From: Monosporascus cannonballus
Lineage: Eukaryota > Ascomycota > Sordariomycetes > Xylariales
Assembly: GCA_004154925.1 (NCBI GenBank)
Contig: QJNS01000151.1
Location: 62,001-126,000, forward strand
Reading direction: 5' to 3'
DNA length: 64,000 nt
Shown here: piece by piece, positions 49,201 through 62,945 of the stretch
Numbering within the stretch: position 1 is the stretch's first letter
Layout: every line of letters begins with the position of its first letter
Translations under genes and position numbers: made by a program
Notes under the pieces: model-generated
Database searches by the model: none
Told to the model about the DNA's origin: nothing
What the model saw: the letters and a program-made list of their open reading frames with translations, nothing else

Positions 49201-49440
49201 CTCTTAAGGTATATATATTTATATATTTAAATATATATAGCTTATAAGTTAGAAATCTAAAAAGTGGTTCGATATATAATATCTACGTCCACTTTTAAAG
49301 GTATTAGATGGTTCGATATATATCTATATCCACCTTTAAATGATATATAAGTGGTTCGATTTATAATATCTACATCCACTTGTTATAATTATTATTATTA
49401 AGTGGTAAAACCGTTAAAGTAAAACATCCACTTAGTATAC
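49200..49440. repeat. Tandem-like AAGTGG repeats at the copia 3' end
   Basis: The phrase AAGTGGTTCGATTTATAATATCT or a variant (with 'TCCACTT' as its inverted counterpart) occurs about three times between 49260 and 49385, spaced roughly 50-60 bp apart. It lies between the RNase H remnant and the LTR, the non-coding 3' end of the element. Confidence 0.5.
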
Positions 49441-52400
49441 TGTTATATGCCGATTATATTAAGCTTTGTTATAAGGTTATCTTATATTTCTTTATCTAAT
49501 GGCTTCGTTAATATATCAACAAGTTGTTCTTTAGTATGGATATAATATTTAGCTATTTTTCTGTTAACTACAGCTTTTCTAGTAAAGTGGTATTATATGT
49601 CAATATGCTTTACTCTTTTATGGAATTCAGGATTTTCTGCTAATTTCTTAGCATCTTCGTTATCAATAACAATTCCTGGAAGCTTAGTTATATATTCTAC
49701 GTTAAAGTATTTATTTAAGTAATAAAATATATTACTTAAGTATATAGCTTCTTTAACAGCTTCTTTCAACGCCATATATTCTGCTTTACAAGGGCTTAAA
49801 GCAACTGTTTTTTGAAGTTGTGAAGTCCAGCTAATAGGATTATTAAACCGTATATCCCCTGGACAGGCTATATAGCCTAATGTTGATTTTCGGCTATTTA
49901 TATCGTTACCTCAGTCTGAATCGGAGTATATCTTTAATTCAAGATTTCCGTTACAGTTATATAATAAGCCTTTATCGAGAAATTTTAATAAATATCTCTA
50001 TATGTTATTTAATTCTTTAAAGTGTTATATATTAGGATTTGATATAAATCTAGCACATATATAAACTGCAAAGGTTATATTAGGTCTAGTTTTTAAAGTT
50101 AGATATTATAAAAAGCCGCTTTGCTTCTGATATTCGTTAATATTCTTATTTAAAGCTTTAGATTTATTTTTAGCCAATTTAATACCCGGGGTTAAAGGGG
50201 TATTTCTTAGTTTTATATCAAGGTTATTCCTAATATTATATTTTTAAAAGCTTTTCAGTATATTTTGTTTTGTATATTTTTGTCGTTTTATTTTCTCGGT
50301 TTATATTAATTTCATTATCTAAATAGGTAGTTATTAAACTTATACGGTTTAGCTTTATATCTATTAATACTTTGTTTTCAAATATATTTCTAGTTTTAAT
50401 AAATAAATTTATGTTAATATATTATCCATATAACAAATTATTATTATATTGGATTTTTTATTTATAAATACGTCTTAGTCGTATAGAAGAGTTATAAATT
50501 CATACTTTTTTAATATATTGACAAAATATTGATGCCATAATTTAGGTGATTATTTTAAACCGTATAAAACTTTATTTAATTTAGCCACCTTATTTTAATT
50601 TATAGTTTTTAGATAAAAGCTTTTTAGGTATTTAATATATATCTTTTTATTTATATTAAAGTGAATGAAAGCGTTTTATACGTCAACTTGTATAATATGC
50701 CAGCTTTTATTAACAATTATTATTATTAATAAATGCCAGGTTTCTGGTTTAGTTATTATTAAAAAGGTTTCTAAGTAATCTATATCTAATTGTTAATTAA
50801 AGCCTTATACGATAAATCTAGCTTTAAATCTTTTATCCTTTTCTTTTCTAATTACCCAGTTAAATTTAATAAAATTCATATCCGTTATAGGTTTAGATTT
50901 AAATAATTAACGGATCCTTATAGCCTTGTTACCTGGGAGTAAATCGGTTTTAATTTATGTATTTTGACGTGTTAATTTTTTAATTTCAGCCTAATAAATT
51001 GCTAGCCAAGAATTTTTATTAACACTTAATATAACTTGTCTAAACGTATTAAAATCTGTTATTAGAGTTGTTAATACGAAATCAACTTTGTTTTTTATTA
51101 AAGATTAATAACTGATTTGTTAATAACGTTTTTTTAACTATATATAGCAGGTTATCTGTATTTATACGTATACAGTTTTCGATTGGCTTATTATTGTTAT
51201 TATTTATTCGTTGTCTTTTATTTTTATTGTTATTTTTAGTAATTATATTGTTATTGGGTTTTTTATTAGCCCTTAAAAACAATTGTATAACCGTTATAGA
51301 GGTTGATATATTGGCTAGATTATTACTCTTATTTTTAGCTATTATAGCTACTTTAATATTATATTTTCTTTCTGGATTTTCAATACTTTTATAATCAAAC
51401 TTATTAGTTAAATTAGTTATTATATCGTTATTTACAGCCGAAATCTGTTAATTGGCAGCTGATATCGATTGATTTTAAGTAACTGCCTCCTTATTTTAGT
51501 TATAAGCGTAATTTGGATTATATTAAAGCTTTAAAAGGTAGCTTTCCTCAGTTATATCATCAATTTCTAAAGCTTCAAAAGCTTTTACAACCTCTGTAGC
51601 TTCTTTAAAGTTGTAGTCGTTATTAGGAAAACCGACGTTATTAAGAGATATTTTAGCTCTTTTATCGGCTATATTAGTTATAAAGCGATTTTCGAGTATA
51701 TGGACGTCTTGGAACCATATAGATCTTTTGTTATTTAAATCCCAGATTTTATAATAGTTATTTTGGGTACCATAACCTATAATAACCTCTTTATTTGTAC
51801 GGGATCCCAGTATATACATATATTTATTAGTGTTATAATAAATTTTAGATCTCCAAGTATATATATGATTTATATACAACTTGTAACCGTAATATACTTC
51901 AAAAAGTATTTTATATTCCGGAGATTTATACGGTGTACGGTTATATATATATATCGCGACTAATAAAGCTTTACTTTATAAGTATTAAAATAATCCAGAC
52001 TTTATAAAAAACGCTTTAACTTTATTTAATAAAGTAAGGTTTATTCGTTCGATTAAACTATTCGGGTTCTTAATATATATGGAAATTGTATTATGCAATA
52101 TACCGTGTTTATAAATGTATACTTCAAAACGGTTATTTATATATTTAGTCCCGTTATCACTAAAAAATTCTTTAATTTTATAATCCGTTTGGTTTTTAGC
52201 TTGGAGTTTGAAGCTGTTAAAAGCTTTTAAAGCTTTTGATTTAAAAGTTAATAACTTAACTTTAAGGTATCTGCTTAATTTATTACGGAAAGTTATATAA
52301 TATTTATACCTATTATAGATACTAGGCAGTGGACCGTTTATATCGTTATAAATTCTTTCGTTTATAATATATTCCTTATTATTTAAAAATACCTTATTTA

Positions 52401-54282
52401 TATTTCGATTAAGTTTAACTTAAAAATATACTTCGTATTTCTAGTTATTAAAGTATATAAGGTCGTATTTAGGAACCTTTATCTTATTTTTAACTAGGTA
52501 TTTAACTAAAGATTTTAAATATATATGGCCTAATTTGTTATGCCATGTTATTACCTGGTTATTTTCTATAGCCTTATTACTTAAAGCTAATATAATATCT
52601 TGATTTTCTGTATTATATCTAGCTGGGAATAATATATGATATAATCTATTTTTTTGATATTTTTTGATTATTAGCTAACGTATAGTTTTATCAAAAAGCT
52701 TTATGTTCATATCTTTATTTATCAAAATACAAATACTTTTTAACTAACTTATAAATAAAAGGTTAATTCCTAATTCGGGTATATAATAAATACCTTTAAT
52801 AATATAACTTTAAGCTAAATTTATATATTTAAATTTTAAATCGCCAACCCCTTTTATTTAAAAAGTATTAGCGTTACCTTCTTTAATAATTTTATTTATA
52901 CTTTTACGGTTAAAGAAAAACTTTTATTAGTTATTATAGGAAATATAATACCGTTATTAGTTATAAAATATATAATATTTTAATTATTTCTTCTTGTTTC
53001 TTTTGATATCAAATAAAATAATCGTTTGTTAATTATATTTAAGGAGTTATATATAAGGTTATTAAGGTGATTTAGGTTAAGCTTAAGTTTTTCCATAATT
53101 ATATTCAGACTCCTTGTAGTGGTTGGATAGGAAGTATAGGGTTCCTAGGTGGAAATTATTAGGTTTTTGAAGTCGTTTAAAGTTGTATTTAAACGTTGTT
53201 TATTCGAATTAATAACTTTTGAAAGCGTTTCTTTAGTTATATGAATTTGTTGGTTTTTATTATCGGTATCGAAAAGTTAACCTGTAAGGGCGATTTCGTT
53301 TATTTTTTTCTTTCTATTTTAAAAAAATAAGAGTTAATTTATCCTTTTTTTATTTCTGGCTTGTCTTTTTGCCTTTTAGGAGCTGGTTTTTTTCTTATTT
53401 TATTAATAGGACTTTTTAATCCTGAAAAAGTTTTATTAAGATAAAGAAAATAATAGTCCTTATTTGTATAATCTAGGATTTTGCAATAAGAACAACATTT
53501 ATTATTATTCTTTTTCTTCTAATTATTTTTAGCCCCGTTTATAGCTAACAATTAACCTTTTTTTCTAACCCCTTATTTCGTCGATTAATGAAAAGAAAAA
53601 TTTTCAGAAATATAGAATTTAAAGTTTTTTCGAAAAGATTAGATTATATTCTGAATAAAAGTTTCGAAAATATCTGATAATGAATTTAAAACCCAGGTTA
53701 TAATTACCTTATCGGGCAATTCCAAATCTTTCGATTTTAATTCGTTAATTAACGACTTAATCTTATTAAGGTATTTTTCCATAGATTCGAAGTTGTTATA
53801 TGCAAAATTAAAGAATTTCTTTAATATAAGATATTTATTTATAAATTCTTTAGGCCTATATTGGCCATAAAAAATTTTCCAGGCTTTTTGCAACTGCTTA
53901 TAGCTTTTATATAATGCAAAGGTCCGTTTTCGCATAATAATTACATGGTAACTAAAGCTTTGTTATTATCGGATTAAAATGAATTTTCTTTTATATTCGT
54001 TATTATAACGTAATTAAAGCCTTTGAATATAAACATAACTTTAGTCCGAATGAATTATAATTCTATATTAGCAATATCTTTAAGTAAAAAAGTTTTATTG
54101 GAAATATCTATAATTATCGAATAAAATAAAAAGTTATATAAACTGTTTAAAATAAGTATAAAAAAGTAATCCGATAAAGCTAAAAGTTTAATAACAAAAA
54201 AAGTAACGCTAATAACTTTTAGCATAAAAAATAATATAAATCGGTTAAACTTTAAATAAGATATGGAGAAATGTTATTAGTA

Positions 54283-54693
54283 TGTAACGGCTAAGCGGTT
54301 TAACCAACTATTAAACCTTAAGTCGACGGGTTTATGTTGGCAGTAGTATCGTGGGAATCTGAGCAATAGATATAGTAACGTATTACGTCTCGTAATACGA
54401 AAGGTGCCTTAGGTAACGATATGATATTGCAAACGATTGGTATTAATAAGTATTGTGAACTGAAATTATATAAATTATGAAATTAATAAACGTATATATT
54501 TTTTTAGCTTATTAGCTTACTATTAATAAGCTAGTGATTTGGCTAATTAACTTATTATTAATAAATTGGCGATCCGGCTTATTGGCTTATTATTAGTAAG
54601 TTGGTGATTAGTTACGTGATCTAATTTACATAATTTTTTTGGCCTTTTTTGTTACGATCGTTTCTGGAGGCCGTAACTTATTAGGTTGTAACA
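54283..54693 (-). repeat. LTR (left, 3' on minus strand) of the nested chromovirus
   Basis: 411 bp, TGTAACGGCTAAGCGG to TAGGTTGTAACA, the reverse complement of the family LTR. Heavily RIP-damaged in its centre. Confidence 0.9.
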
Positions 54694-57600
54694 CGATCTT
54701 CTTTTTCTCAAAATTTTACCTTTAAGATTTCTTTTTTTAATAAGTTTTTCTGCATACCTTTAACATATTTTTCGGTATATCCAAGCGTCGTTTCGGTAAA
54801 TTCGAATAACGATTTGCTTTAGTTAATTTGATTAAATTCGAAAGTTTTAACGTAATACTTTGTTTTTTTTATTCCGTTTGACAGCTTAATTGTTAAATGA
54901 TAAACGGGGTTTTTCGTTATAAGAAATGTTTTCGCCGAGGTCGTTTTTGCGACGGAACGGAAATCCTTATTTCTATAATTAATTGGCATATTGCGGAATC
55001 GAAAAGGTTAAAAGAAAAACAGTTAAAAGCCGAAAAATCCTTATTTAAAGTTTTTGCGCGGTTTTCCCGCATACGTCGTTAACGTTAATATCATTAATCC
55101 TAGGGTATAAAACTTATTAATTATACCTTTTAATTTTTAGACGATTCCGACGATCTTGCGCAATTGAAGTCAAAGTTTGTAGTTGACGTATAAGCCTTAA
55201 ATAGGGTAGATGTTATTAATTAAAATACGGTAAATTAAGGGTTTCCTTTCCTGGATTTTATGGATTAAAATGTTATTATTTTAGGTAGTTCCGTTATTGG
55301 TAGTAAAAGTTTTTTAACAGGCACCGGGCATTTATAAGATTTTTGGCGAGTTCTTAAATATTTTCGGAATCTGATTGTTTTTTTTATTTGATTAGGTACT
55401 AGGTAAATCCGTTTTGTTTCCGTATATCGAAAATTTTCTTCATCTTATATACCTATTCGTTTTCTATTTTTATATTATTTTATGCCGTATGTATTTTAAT
55501 TATATCTGTTATTAATTCGAATAAAGAAACGTAAAAAATTAAATAAAGTTTAATTTTTGGTAGAAATTTTAATTAGTAATTATTTTTTGAGATTTCTTTG
55601 GCGATTTTGTATAGACCGATATATTTGAAATCGAATTCTTTATTAAGTTATTTTGTTTAATATTTTTGGTAACAAGAAAAACTATTTCCCTTTTTTCGAA
55701 AATTAATTTTTTTAATTTTTTTGGTTATAATATTTATTTATTTGATTTCGTACGAATTCTAATTTTATTTTTATTTTTTGGTATAACCGTCGTTCCGTAT
55801 TTTTCTGTAAATTTTTAAAATAAAACTAAAATTTACGTTTATAAGTGTTATTTTAATGTTTTTGTAATAATTGGTATTATAAGTTAATTATGCGATCGAT
55901 AATTTTTTAACTTAATTATTTTATTCGTAATTAATATAATATCGAAAGGAAGTTTTTAAGGTTTAATTTATTTGTTTTATTTATTTATTCATAATTTAAA
56001 TATATTAAATAATTTATAATTTAGGACGATTTATATTATAAGGCCTTGCCAGAACTTAAATACGAATATAGATCCTTTATTTACAATAAATTTTATTAAT
56101 AATCCGTATATGTTAAAAATATATTTAAAGAAAATATATGCCAGTTGTTCGGCATTTATATTCTTATGATATGGTAGGAAATAGAAAAATTTCGTAAATC
56201 GATCGACGATTACGAAAATGCTGTCGTAATATATTCCTATAACTAAATTTTTTGGAGATAGAAAGTTTAATAATAAAATCGAATATAACTGAATATTATG
56301 ATTATTTTGCGATTAATAATAACTGTAATTCTCCATATAGTTTATGTCGTCGTGCTTTCGTCCTAACGTAAATATCGTATTACCGTATAACTTTTTATAC
56401 TATTACTTTTATTTTGAGAAAAGTATATATATTAAAGCTTTTTTAATGTTTTGTAAATCCCTGGATATCCGTATAATTAGTATTCGTATATTTTTCGTAT
56501 TAGATTTTTTTAATATTTTTCTAGAATTTATATCTTATTCGTTTTTTAGTTTTCTAGGAAACCGTCGTTATATTGCTAGATTTTTTGATACATTTTGCTG
56601 GGTATTGCCCGAATCGTCGCAATTTGTCATAGGCGTAAATATTTTTCAATAACAGTATCAAAAATTATATAGCTAATTTTAACTAATTTCTTTTTAAGGT
56701 TTAGTTATCTACTTAAGGTATTTACTTTGCCATTTTTAAGCCCTTTTTATAAATAATAACGAAATCGAAGTTCGCCAATTTTTCCGTATAACGAAATTAT
56801 CGTTCTGTAAGTTCCCTAATTGTAATAAAACGGGTAAAATTTTAATAATCTATATAAACTTTAATCTAGTACAAATTTTTCTTTAGAAAATACCTAAACT
56901 TCCAAACTGTTATAATAATAACTATAAATTCCTTATTTAAAATACCGTAATTAAATTCGGTTTCATTTAATTTGTACGAAAAAAATATAATAAGATGTAA
57001 TTTGCCTTAATTATTTTATTATTTAATTATTACGCTAAACGCGTAATCCGAAATATCGGTTTTTAGTTTAACAAAACGGTTTGGATCGTATATAATTAAT
57101 ACTGGTACGTTAATAGTTACATCCTTAATATTTTAAAATGTTTTTCTATTTCGGATATCCATTTGAATTTTTTAGTTTTTCTTATAAGGTTCGTTAAGGG
57201 TATAATTATTTTGCTAAAGTTTCGAATAAATTTTTTATAATAATTAACGAATTCAAAAAATGTGTATACCTTTTTAATTATTATTAACGTTTATTATTTT
57301 ATAACTGCAACGATTTTCTTAAAATTTATTTTAATATATCCTAGGGTAATAATATATCTTAAATATTCTATTTTTTATATATGGAATTGATTTTTTTAAT
57401 ATTAACTAATAGTTTTACGTTTTACAAAGTTTAAAAAACTTTATAAACGTATTTTGTATATGCTTTTTTTGTTTTTAAAAAATAAAAATGTCATCGAGAA
57501 AGCAAATAACGAAAATATTAAAATATTTTCGTAATACGTAATTAATTATTTGCTAAAAAGTTACTAATACGTTCGTAAGTTATATTGATATAATTAAATA

Positions 57601-60571
57601 CTTAAATAATCCGTATTTCGTTTTAAAGGCTATTTTTTATTTGTATTTCTTTTTTATCTTAATAAGATTATATTTATTTTTAAAATCGAATATTATACAT
57701 TATTTGGTTTTATATAATCGGTTTTTTATTTCCGTAATTAAAAATAATAATATTTAATTTTTAATAATAATATCGTTTAATTGTCGATAATTAATTATAA
57801 ATCGTAATTTTTTATTTTTCTTTGATACGAAAAATATTAGATATTTTGCTAATAACTTTAAATGTCGAATTTATCTTTTTTGTAGCTGATTTTTCAGGTA
57901 TTTTTTGAAAATACGTAATTCGTTTCCGTTAAAATTATAAATGGGGTAAAACTTTGTCGAAAATCCTTTTTAAGGCTTATTTCGTAATTTTATTCGTTAT
58001 ATTCCGGTAATTTGGTATCCAGTTCCTTTTTGAAAAACTGTTTATATTTGTGATATTATGGTAATATATTAATTAAACTTTTTGATTTTTAGGGCTGCTG
58101 TTTTTTTAGATCATTATTTAATTGTTTTAATTTCGCTTTAATAATAATAACGATACGTGGTATTTTTTTTAATTCTCGTTTGTTTTTTTGTATTTTGTGT
58201 TTTTAAGTAATAAAGTTTTTATCGTATCCTTATATTTATATTTGTCGTTATTATCAATTCAATGTTAAGATTTTAATTTTTTTGGTTTATTAATAAAATA
58301 AATTTTACCTAGCTAATTCCGCCGTTAATCAAAACTCCGTATTGGCGTATCCATAATAATCATAAGATTATATCGTAATTCCTATATAAAATAATATCCA
58401 AATTAATTATTTAATATCGTTTTTAGATAAAAATCTTAAAATAATTAATTTTGCGTATAATTTTCCCGTTATCGTAAACAAATTCCTAACTTTCGGCATT
58501 TGTCGTTATATAACGTTTTAACTTATATTTTTATGGCAATTTAAACTTAATAAATACATTTAATATAATATAATTTCCGCTTAAAGTTCTATAATTTACC
58601 ATTACGATATACTAGTACGTTCTTAATTATATTTCCAAAGTAATAAAGTTATTAATATTTCTTATCGTCGCGTTTAAAGCTTTTTTTAGGAATTTCTTTT
58701 AATTTCTTTAGGTTTTATTATTTTGCCACTTTCTTATAAGTAGTTTTTTAACTCCTATTTAAGTTTATCGAACCTTATTTATATTTCTTTATTTAACGCG
58801 TTAAACTATTATATCTGTCGTTATTATCGGCGTACTGTTTTTTCGAACCGTATTAATTATTTTTACTTTTTTTGTAATCTTTTTTTATCGAATAAATTAT
58901 TTTTTATACTTATAATTATATCTTATTACGCGTCATCTTAATTATTATTTTAAAGATTTTTTTGTAAATTATCGTATTTTTTTCTTAATAATTCTTTTTT
59001 TCTAAGGATCCGTAATAAATATTAATTAAAAATAAAGGTCCGTAATAACTTTTTAATAATGCTTTTTATCCGTACGTTAAATTAACTTTTTTTTATTTAG
59101 TAATTATATTATCTATAATAACAAAAAAGGTTTTCTTGCAGATATTATTTTTTTAAGCCAACTTTTTATTTCAACTAATTATTAAACATTTTTTAAAGCT
59201 GTAATTTAAAAATATTAATACCATTATTTATTATTTTTATTATTTCCCGTACGATTTGGAAAATCGAATCCCTTATAATATATGTAAGTAATTCGTTCGT
59301 AAATATATTATTTTTATTTTTCGTAATCGGGATATTCTCGTTGTCGACAATGTATAACGTGCATTTTGCTGTATCGATCAAGGATTTCGGGACAGATTTT
59401 TTTATTTAATTCTGGTATTTGCGTAATTATTTTCGTAATACTTTTTATTATGTTCGCGATATTTATTAAGCCAGCTTTTTGGTTTTTCGCATTTTTTATT
59501 AAATTTCTTATCGTAATAATCCTTATTAAACCTTTTACCATAGGCTTAATATATATTTGGCTTAAATTATATTAATGGTTTTGTTATTATTTCCTTAATT
59601 ATTTTTGGATTATTTTTTCGGTATAGGGGTCTAATTATTTTATTATAATTTCTTGAGTTTTTTGCATTTATAAACTTTATATCTTATTTTGCTATAATTA
59701 AAGCATTTAGTCTGGCTTTAATTTTGTCAATGGGTAACGCCGAATTCCATAAGCTTTGGCGCCGTTCCGTAAAAAATAAGGAATATATTTTATTTTTTTT
59801 CCTTAGTTAAATTTATTATATCCCAAATATAAGGTATATTATCCTTTTTTTTTCCTGTTATTTTTTAAACTGTCGATTATTAATTTTAATTACTTTTGCA
59901 ATATACCGGTTTAAGATAATTGGTTATTTGATCCGAATAATTTTATTTTTTATATTATTTTTTAATTTTTTGTAAAATATATCGATAAAAGCATTTATTT
60001 CGTTATTTCTCTATCCGGCTTTGGCCGTAAGATTTTTAAAGGTTACGGCGTATTTAGACGCAGGTTTTTTTTGTCGGAATTATAAAAGTTATTAAGCCGT
60101 AAATCGTTTTTTATCCGGATTACCGAAATTATTACGCATTGTATCTTTAAAATTAATATAAAGTAAAAAGATTTTATTAATAAAGTTTTTTTTATTCGAT
60201 TTTTTAATTTTTAGGAAATTTCTTATAATAAGTTTAAATTAAATAACCGTATTTTCCGTTAGGCATATTCTTATTACTAGAACTTAATCCGTAAGATTAT
60301 TAAGATTTAAAAAGCGAAAGTAAATTTATGCCTAAATTAAAAAGTTTAAAGGTTGCCTTTTTTTTTATTATAAGGTTCCGGTTTTTTAGGTTTTATGCGG
60401 GCGAAAAAAAGTTAAACAGGTAATATAGCTTTAATTTGTCGGAATTTTTTTTAATTTCCGAATTTGAGTTTAAAATTGTTAAATAAGAGTTTCCTAAACG
60501 TTAATTAATATTTTAATAGTATTAAATATTATTTAAAGTTTAACGATATTACTGAATAAAAATTCGTAACG

Positions 60572-60982
60572 TATAATGATTAAACGGTTTAATTAATTAT
60601 TAAACCTTAAGTCGACGGGTTTATATTAGTAGGAATATCGTAAAAATCTAAGTAATAAATATAGTAATATATTATGTTTTGTAATACCAAAGGTGCTTTA
60701 AATAACGATATGATATCACAAACTGTTAATATTAATAAGTATTTCGAATTAATATTATTTAAATTATGGAATTAATAAACGTATATATTTTTTTAGTTTA
60801 TTGGCTTATTATTAATAAGCTGGTGATCTGGTTTACTGGATTACTATTAGTAAGCTGGCGATCCGGCTCACTTGCTTACCATTAGTAAGTTGGTGATCTA
60901 TCACGTAACCTGATCTACATAGTTTTCTTGGCCTTTTCTGCTGCGACCGTTTCTGGAGGCCGTGGCTTGTTAGGTCGTAACA
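60572..60982 (-). repeat. LTR (right, 5' on minus strand) of the nested chromovirus
   Basis: 411 bp, TATAATGATTAAACGG to TTAGGTCGTAACA. The right ~150 bp keep near-normal G+C, including 'CGACCGTTTCTGGAGGCCGT'. Confidence 0.9.
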
Positions 60983-61104
60983 TAGTATTAATATTATTAG
61001 AAATTTTTTGCTTCCGAGACTTATAACCTATTAGAATTAAAATAAAAAATAAGGCTACCTTGCAAAGATTTATATGAAAAAACGTTTAGAGAAGATTTAA
61101 AGTA

Positions 61105-61370
61105 TGTTATAAAATATAAAATTAATTATATTTAAATTATAAAAGTCTAACAATAATTAAGGAAATTTAAAGCTATATATATATGTAAAAAAATGGCTTA
61201 TTAAGCTTTATTATTCCATTATTAATCAATATTTTCCATTATTAATCCAATAGAAAGCTTTGGAAGACTTTGAAAGACTTTAAAAGTCTTACGAATTCTT
61301 TTGCCATCTTCGCCACCTCGAATAGGGATAGACCCACTTTTCCGGAGTTAAAACTCCGAATTCCTAGATT
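61105..61370 (-). repeat. Right LTR of the 49-61 kb copia element
   Basis: Begins near TGTTATAAAATATAAAATT and runs to ATTCCTAGA. It matches the LTR at 48998 with heavy G-to-A/C-to-T change on its left part and little change on the right ('TAGACCCACTTTTCCGGAG'). Confidence 0.6.
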
Positions 61371-62028
61371 CCAAAAACGCTTGTTCTCCTCTAGTGGTCG
61401 CCAGAGCCAATGAGATCCTTCGATTTCAGGATGGTAAGGAAGAGAATGTGTTAGGGTTTGACTAGGGGCAGTAGTCGGTCTGCGCGTGAGGCGAGCGGAT
61501 ATTAAGTCTTAGAGCGGAGTAATGCGACGAATATATATAAAATACAGAAGAAGAATCGCTAGAGGAGAATCCACTAGTGATTATAATGATGAAGCTTTTT
61601 CGGAAGGGACAGAGGAGAAACTGAAAAAGTAGTGTTTCTCGGCTTAGCGATTATTATTGTTGAAACTTTGCTACTATTGCTGGGAATGTCTAAACTAATC
61701 TAAATTTAAGCAAACAACATTTCTTTAACCGCTATTCTCTACAACTGAAAAAGCACAGTAGTTTCATATTCTCTCATCCGGGTCCCTTGCCAACTCTGTA
61801 ACACACTGGCTTCTGAAGTGCAGATAGAATGCGACTTGTAACGTCTCATAGAATATGAAAAGTCGCGACATCATCCAGATCGATCTTATGTTGGTGGTTC
61901 CAAGGTACGCGGGAGCAACCTTTCCAAGTCACTTCCGTCTGGTGTAAGCATCTTAAAGCTAGCGAGAGCCGCTTCGGCTCCTCGTTGTGGAATTCCCGTG
62001 CTGAGGCAAGCGGTAGAAAACGAAGACT
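61371..62028. other. GC-normal stretch, no gene recognised
   Basis: Unique-looking DNA between the copia LTR and the tentative gene. No open frame of note and no splice-linked frames seen; the right part would be 3' UTR of the minus-strand gene model. Confidence 0.4.
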
Positions 62029-62945
62029 CTATTCATCCTTCTCGTCCACCTTGATGGTTGCGCCAGATGGAAGGGTATCGGTACCCGTGTACTTGAGGTC
62101 GAACCCTCCTGGACCGGCTTGAAATAGGAGACTCGGCAGGTGGGGTAGACCAGGCATAGGAGCCAGTATCGCAGTCACAGGCGGCTACAGATATTAGCAA
62201 GCGAAGTCTATGCCGGGGTTGGCAATGGTGCAATTATGTACCATCTTCTGTCTGTCCCATGTACCGTGAACGACGTTGACTTCATGAGTGTATCCAGTTC
62301 TCTACCATCAATGTTAACGACTTATAGCCAGACTAATGCGATGTCTGCACCAGCGGAACAGTACTGGCGGAGAAGGGCAACTTACAGCCTGACTCGGTCT
62401 TACCAAGATTGGCATACTGGCTGGTATGACATGAAGGTTCACCGATAACAACCTGTCAAAAATTTGGCCGACCGAGGATAAATCAGATTTCCAGTCGAAA
62501 TCGCCGTGGCACCTAAGAAAGACCTTCTCCCTTCCTCTATCGTAGTGGCCGGATATGCCGCGATTGCGACTGGAGTCTAGATAGACCTTCACAACTCGCG
62601 GGCCATTGAAACGACGGCGGCTCTTAAGAAGGGGCTTTGAGGACACAGACGACCATTTCTGTAGTATCAAACTCGATTAACCTCAAAAGGACTGGAGATG
62701 GGATTGCTGGCTAATCGGTGATAGACTGGCTAGTAAGTACTTACCTGGGCGCTGTCATGCTTGGTAGGCCCCGTCGTGTTGAACTTGGGCTTGGACTCGG
62801 CTTCGTCCTTGACTTTGAACCCCGTGGCCGGCGCCGGGGGGATTGATCGAAGATCGAACTTGGTGTCCTCAACCTTCTCGGACTTGATTCTCTTGGGGCT
62901 GTTCTCCTGTCTGACGCGGGGAGTTCCCTCTCGCTTCTGACCCAT
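62029..62945 (-). CDS. Tentative three-exon hypothetical protein, ~203 aa
   Basis: I do not recognise a family. The model: exon 1 complement(62745..62945) begins MGQKREGTPRVRQ and ends CAG before GTAAGT; exon 2 complement(62404..62658) follows CTACAG and reads 'RFNGPRVVKVYLDSS' and 'HGDFDWKSDLSSVGQIF'; exon 3 complement(62029..62184) follows TGCTAATATCTGTAG and ends 'SGATIKVDEKDE'. All junctions are phase 0 and all exon lengths are multiples of three, which supports it. Intron 2 (219 bp) is long for this kind of genome, and its exon 3 is the weakest part. The N-terminal third is polar and Lys/Glu-rich; there is no signal peptide or membrane segment. Part of the sequence has alternative open frames, so a different splice form is possible. 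Confidence 0.35.

Larger units (their letters stand above)
54283..60982 (-). mobile_element. Second copy of the chromovirus, 6.70 kb, nested in the copia element
   Basis: Two 411-bp LTRs (54283-54693, 60572-60982) and a perfect 5-bp duplication TAGTA (54278-54282, 60983-60987). Same family as 31517-38236 but in the opposite orientation. Minus-strand landmarks: chromodomain 'YLIK' plus 'KKQSDSEN' and 'ELAKNLINARCLLKNFY' near 55400-55280; RT catalytic FLDDIFIF at about 57501-57478; RT LNDIT-type box near 57790-57760; gag side 59.3-60.5 kb. All frames are broken. LTRs are 25 bp longer than those of the other copy, owing to the internal tandem unit region. Confidence 0.93.
48998..61370 (-). mobile_element. 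RIP-degraded Ty1/copia retrotransposon interrupted by a chromovirus
   Basis: Reverse orientation. LTR-like direct repeats lie at 48998-~49200 and ~61105-61370 (shared blocks: ATTATTAATCA, 'TAGACCCACTTTTCCGG', ATTCCTAGA). The interior 49.2-54.28 kb reads, on the minus strand, as gag (UBN2-type, 53935-53639, with 'SMEKYLNKIKSLINELKSK' and LPDKVI), integrase C-terminus (51879-51523, 'VIIGYGTQNNYYKIWDL', FQDVHILEN), RT near 50440-50415 with YMDN (family xVDD, last Asp as Asn) and RNase H tail (49775-49593, 'LAENPEFHKRVKHIDI'). Gag-INT-RT-RNase H is copia order. A chromovirus inserted at 54283 displaced the gag-side end to 60988-61370. LTR limits are approximate, and no clean target duplication was found. 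Confidence 0.8.

Noticed and set aside
51194..51394. Leu-rich plus-strand frame in the copia element
   Set aside because: Antisense of an Asn/Lys-rich part of the minus-strand polyprotein.
54897..55082. Arg/Lys-rich 61-codon plus-strand frame
   Set aside because: Lies in the 3' non-coding end of the minus-strand chromovirus, between chromodomain and LTR; no relation to a known protein.
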